NCBI GenBank assembly: GCA_022747635.1 | Contig: JAKTNV010000003.1 | Location: forward strand, 46,117,475 to 46,181,474 | DNA from: Hetaerina americana | Lineage: Eukaryota; Arthropoda; Insecta; Odonata; Calopterygidae | Reading direction: 5' to 3' | Length of the DNA: 64,000 bases | In this document: positions 61,126 through 64,000 of the stretch, in pieces | How positions within the stretch are numbered: position 1 is the stretch's first letter | Layout: every line of letters starts with the position of its first letter | Program-made: the position numbers and the translations under genes | Notes under the pieces: model-generated | Databases searched by the model: none | What the model was told of the DNA's origin: nothing | The model's input: the letters and a program-made list of their open reading frames with translations, nothing else

Positions 61126-61765
61126 TAGTTGAACCACCCTTGGAAACGGGAAACTGTTCCGAGGATATAAAGTGAAAAGTGGGGTGTTGTTCTAGGTTCA
61201 GTGAATTTAGGAAAGGAAGCCCTTAAAATAAATAATCTTTAATCCATAATTAAACCAATCCATGGAGTAACTGGCTTTAATAATTTCGAAATAAGAAGAC
61301 ATTTTTAGTAACTTATACCGGGCCGAAGTCATTTGTTGGACATTCAATGGAACCACTTCAAATTAGGTGAATATAAATTTATCTTCTAGGTATCTCTAAA
61401 TAAATACTGGGCACTGCATATCTGCTTGGTGGTACAAGTACTCTTACTCTTGTATTTATACGTACTCGTCATGATACACCAAAATTATCCACCCAAATTT
61501 AGAACTATACTTGCATTAAATTTGATGTCAAGATTTTGAATTCTGCTGGTGTGCGTAATAACTAGGATGCCCCATCTTTGAATGCTTTTTATACTTTTAA
61601 TTTTGTCACTTGCGTCACGTAATAGGTAATGCGTTAAGAACATAATAACAGTTCTTTTTTTCGATAACATGTACCAGGTTTTGCCAGACTGTAGTTATAA
61701 ATAATTACAAAGTATTTCTCCAAATTTTTGTTGAAGTGCATTAAACTTTCGTTTATTATGTAGGT
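61126..61765. other. AT-rich sequence, nothing recognised
   Basis: No gene, repeat or RNA signal identified between the SINE-A copy and the repeat array that follows. Confidence 0.35.
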
Positions 61766-62335
61766 CAGGTTTTGATGAAAGCATTCCAAGCCAGCTATTA
61801 GTCAATCGCGCTGGATTCCCACCCAGAACCCAGGTTCCAATCCTGGAGACAGGAGATATTTTTCAGTGTATCCCGATCCCTATTTCGGGTGGTTCTTGGA
61901 TAGCACTTGAGTACGCCGTCCGTTGGATGGGCCGATAAACTGAGGACGCCCTTGGCGCATTTCGTTAAGAATAGGCGGATGCCGACGTAGAGTTACTCTC
62001 CATCCTTACTTCTTGCCCTCTATCTCTAATAGCGCAAATTATCTTAGCTGTCGGTTGCCTCCACTAAAATGACTATAAATCGTTCATTGTGACACCGGTC
62101 ACCTTTGTGGCATTAGGAGATCATCCAGTTCTACGTAAATATTAACTTATTAAAATTTAAACTTAAAGATGTAATGCAATTAACTTCAAACTAGTCAGTA
62201 CAGATGAGATAACTTTGTTGAATGTGATTTGCGCTAAATACAACAGCGGGGTTCTAATCCATTTCTATAGTTTCACTATTCATTCCGGAATTAGCTACCG
62301 AATGCTGAGGTTGGTTTAAGTCAAAGGCAAAAATG
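61766..62335. repeat. Local repeat R1, interrupted by a SINE
   Basis: GATGAAAGCATTCCAAGCCA and GCTATTAG at the left, then (beyond the SINE) GTGACACCGGTCAC, CTACGTAAATATTAACTTAT, and CATTCCGGAATTAGCTACCG followed by AATGCTGAGG. The same order occurs at 62,980-63,270 and, in part, 63,300-63,550. Confidence 0.65.
61803..62078 (+). mobile_element. SINE-B, near complete
   Basis: Begins near CGCTGGATTCCCACCCAGAA, contains the B box AGGTTCCAATCCTGG, then TATTTCGGGTGG, GCACTTGAGTACGCCGTCC, the block shared with 25,800-25,930 (CCCTTGGCGCATTTCGTTAA through CTTAGCTGTCGGTTGCCTCC) and ends CTAAAATGAC. AATCG on both sides may be a short target duplication. Comparing repeats R1 and R2 shows an insertion here, which helps fix its limits. 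Confidence 0.82.
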
Positions 62336-62979
62336 CGTCGTTTCATTCATTGTGGTACTTAAGCGCGTGTAATTACACTTTGCATTTAGTCTCGTCCATA
62401 AGATGTTAAAAAGCATTAAGATATCAATTCTAATTTGTGTATTTGATGTTGTGTGCTTGTTATAATTGGGATCATTAGCAGACATTTTCAGTCGTTGAAT
62501 TTCATTTGTTTTGCTGGTTTGTTTATATATGCTATTTTAGTAAGGTTGTTTTTTTATTGTTGTATTAACTTTTGTATGGTTTTTCCATGTTATATATAAT
62601 AAATGTGTATTTTTGAAATTTTCAATAGCCATATTTAAAAAAAATACCTATCCTGCCCCAGTACTCCTTTATTTATGTTTGTATCGAGTTAACTCATGTT
62701 AGGTCATTCTGATCATAACGTTTGGTCACTGTCGTGCATTTTTAGTCAAAATTGGTGGTCACACAGCAGAACCATCATGCACGGAATATGTGGATCAGTA
62801 TTAATTTATAGGTACCAACGCAATTTTTTAACGCTTAAATTTCCTCTAATCAAATTACGAGATTTACTGAATACTTAGACGCTGTGGTAAAATAGTTAAT
62901 ACGTTCGCAATAGGGTAAAAACTTGTTTATTAATTAAACTTTTTCAGTTAACTTAAGAAAAGCTCATCTAGGGCTGGTA

Positions 62980-63272
62980 CGGATGAAAGTATTCCAGCCG
63001 AGTTATTAATAGTTCTTTGTGACAGCGGTCACTTGTGAAATTTAAGCATTGCCTAGAACAACGTAAATATTAAATTGCCATTTAGAATTCAACATTGAAG
63101 TTAGCGTTTGTACTTCACATCTTCTTGTCAGAAGTTTATCTGAGATCACTTAATGTTGCATGTGAATGGGATTGGTGCTAGATGTAGGTGAGGTTCTCAT
63201 CTGTTGCTAATCAGTTAGATCATTCACCTGAATTAGCAATCAAATGCTCAGTCAGTTAATGCCAAATAATTT
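62980..63272. repeat. Local repeat R2
   Basis: Contains GATGAAAGTATTCCAGCCGA, GTGACAGCGGTCAC, ACAACGTAAATATTAAATTG, GGTGAGGTTCTCATCTGTTG, and AATGCTCAGTCAGTTAATGC followed by CAAATAA. It is the uninterrupted counterpart of R1. Confidence 0.7.
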
Positions 63273-63299
63273 GAATTAATTCAAGATATTCCCATAAGT

Positions 63300-63550
63300 C
63301 CGTGCAATTTTTCGCCGTTGGTCTGTTGTGAAATAAGAGCTTCGTTCAGTGCAACGTAAATATTAAATTATAACATTTAAAATTAGCGATGTTAAGGAAT
63401 TAATTTTACATCATTCTCATCAAAGTTGTTTCATATTGAAGGCAATTGGTGCCAAATAAGCAGGGTCTTATCCGTTGCTGTTCAGTTTGATCACTCATTT
63501 CGGAATGGAATACCAGCTAAATGCTCAGTCAGTTTATGCCAAGGAAACGA
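63300..63550. repeat. Local repeat R3
   Basis: Contains GCAACGTAAATATTAAATTA, GGTGCCAAATAAGCAGGGTC, TTATCCGTTGCTGTTCAGTT, GATCACTCATTTCGGAATGG and AATGCTCAGTCAGTTTATGC. It follows R2 at about 300 bp offset, as a tandem copy. Confidence 0.7.
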
Positions 63551-64000
63551 AAAAAAATGCGAGGCGTCCTTAAATGGAGTAAATTAAACTTTGGAAGTTC
63601 TCTTATTATTTTTAGGTTTTATATTATACATTATCTTTCAGTCAGTTAATAATAAAATCACATCTGTCTTAGTCTGTTTTCGTTCGTGGCATCTAACATC
63701 TAACGCGATTGCAACAGTAAATGAGAAAGAAATTTCGGAAGAAAAGTTCTTTTAATGATAATTCTTGGATAAATGGAGGAGGCGCGCAATAGGTAAAATT
63801 TTCAATTGACGTTTTAGATTGAAACAAACATTTTGGCCGGGTACTTGCTGTATGGCACACCTGAATATTAATTATTTGACGAAAAATTTTAAGAAAGAAA
63901 ATCCATAACAAATTTTTAATTATAATATTTCTTTTGTTACAGGAATTCAACATGCGACATCTTATGGGGGCGAATTTACAAATCTACTTGACTAACACAT
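63551..64000. other. AT-rich sequence, nothing recognised
   Basis: The 86-codon minus frame at 63,693-63,953 has no recognisable domain. The window ends here. Confidence 0.35.

Noticed and set aside
1..64000. CRISPR array or bacterial operon
   Set aside because: No regularly spaced identical repeats, no long ORFs, and eukaryotic transposons throughout.

Overview
This window looks like nuclear DNA from an arthropod, most likely an insect. It is AT-rich, has no long open reading frames, and is full of degenerate transposable elements: DD34D mariners, RTE-type and CR1/Jockey-type non-LTR retrotransposons, a Copia relic and tRNA-derived SINEs. The identifiable protein-like sequence is almost all transposon-derived and broken by stops and frameshifts. 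There are no operons, CRISPR arrays or bacterial features. The species cannot be named from the sequence alone.

Layout. 0.84-4.34 kb: an antisense CR1/Jockey-like LINE split by a complete but dead 1.3 kb mariner. 5.46-7.97 kb: an internally deleted RTE LINE. 12.4-12.9 kb: a candidate promoter and first two exons of a host gene on the minus strand. 14.5-15.8 kb: an antisense Copia pol relic. 18.2-18.85 kb: a cluster of short perfect hairpins. 19.4-24.5 kb: several CR1-like LINE fragments in both orientations. 24.5-31.8 kb: the densest transposon nest, with a mariner relic, a SINE tail, an internally deleted mariner with perfect 33-bp inverted repeats, a (TA)n tract, an RTE LINE, a SINE, a second RTE piece and a second copy of the dead mariner. 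35.6-36.2 kb: a mariner transposase scrap beside a SINE. 43.3-46.4 kb: SINE-like elements. 49.3-49.7 kb: a SINE abutting a 176-bp palindrome. 51.6-53.75 kb: a candidate 5' end of a plus-strand gene. 52.6-55.1 kb: a diverged non-coding repeat in two, probably three, copies. 56.4-57.5 kb: a second, nearly perfect 167-bp palindrome beside an antisense LINE. 59-63.6 kb: a series of diverged local duplications, one interrupted by a SINE.

The most interesting signals are (1) the two large palindromes, which appear related and carry a hammerhead-ribozyme-like core order (CTGATGA, stem, GAAA, GGTC) of the kind known from Penelope-like elements; (2) two mariner copies that share the same disabling lesions, so they were probably copied after the element was already dead; (3) a mariner derivative that keeps perfect ends and a DNA-binding domain but has lost its catalytic domain; (4) local non-coding duplication arrays downstream of a candidate promoter; and (5) two candidate first-exon regions whose start codons have upstream ORFs. 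All family names come from recognising protein motifs by eye; no database search was run.
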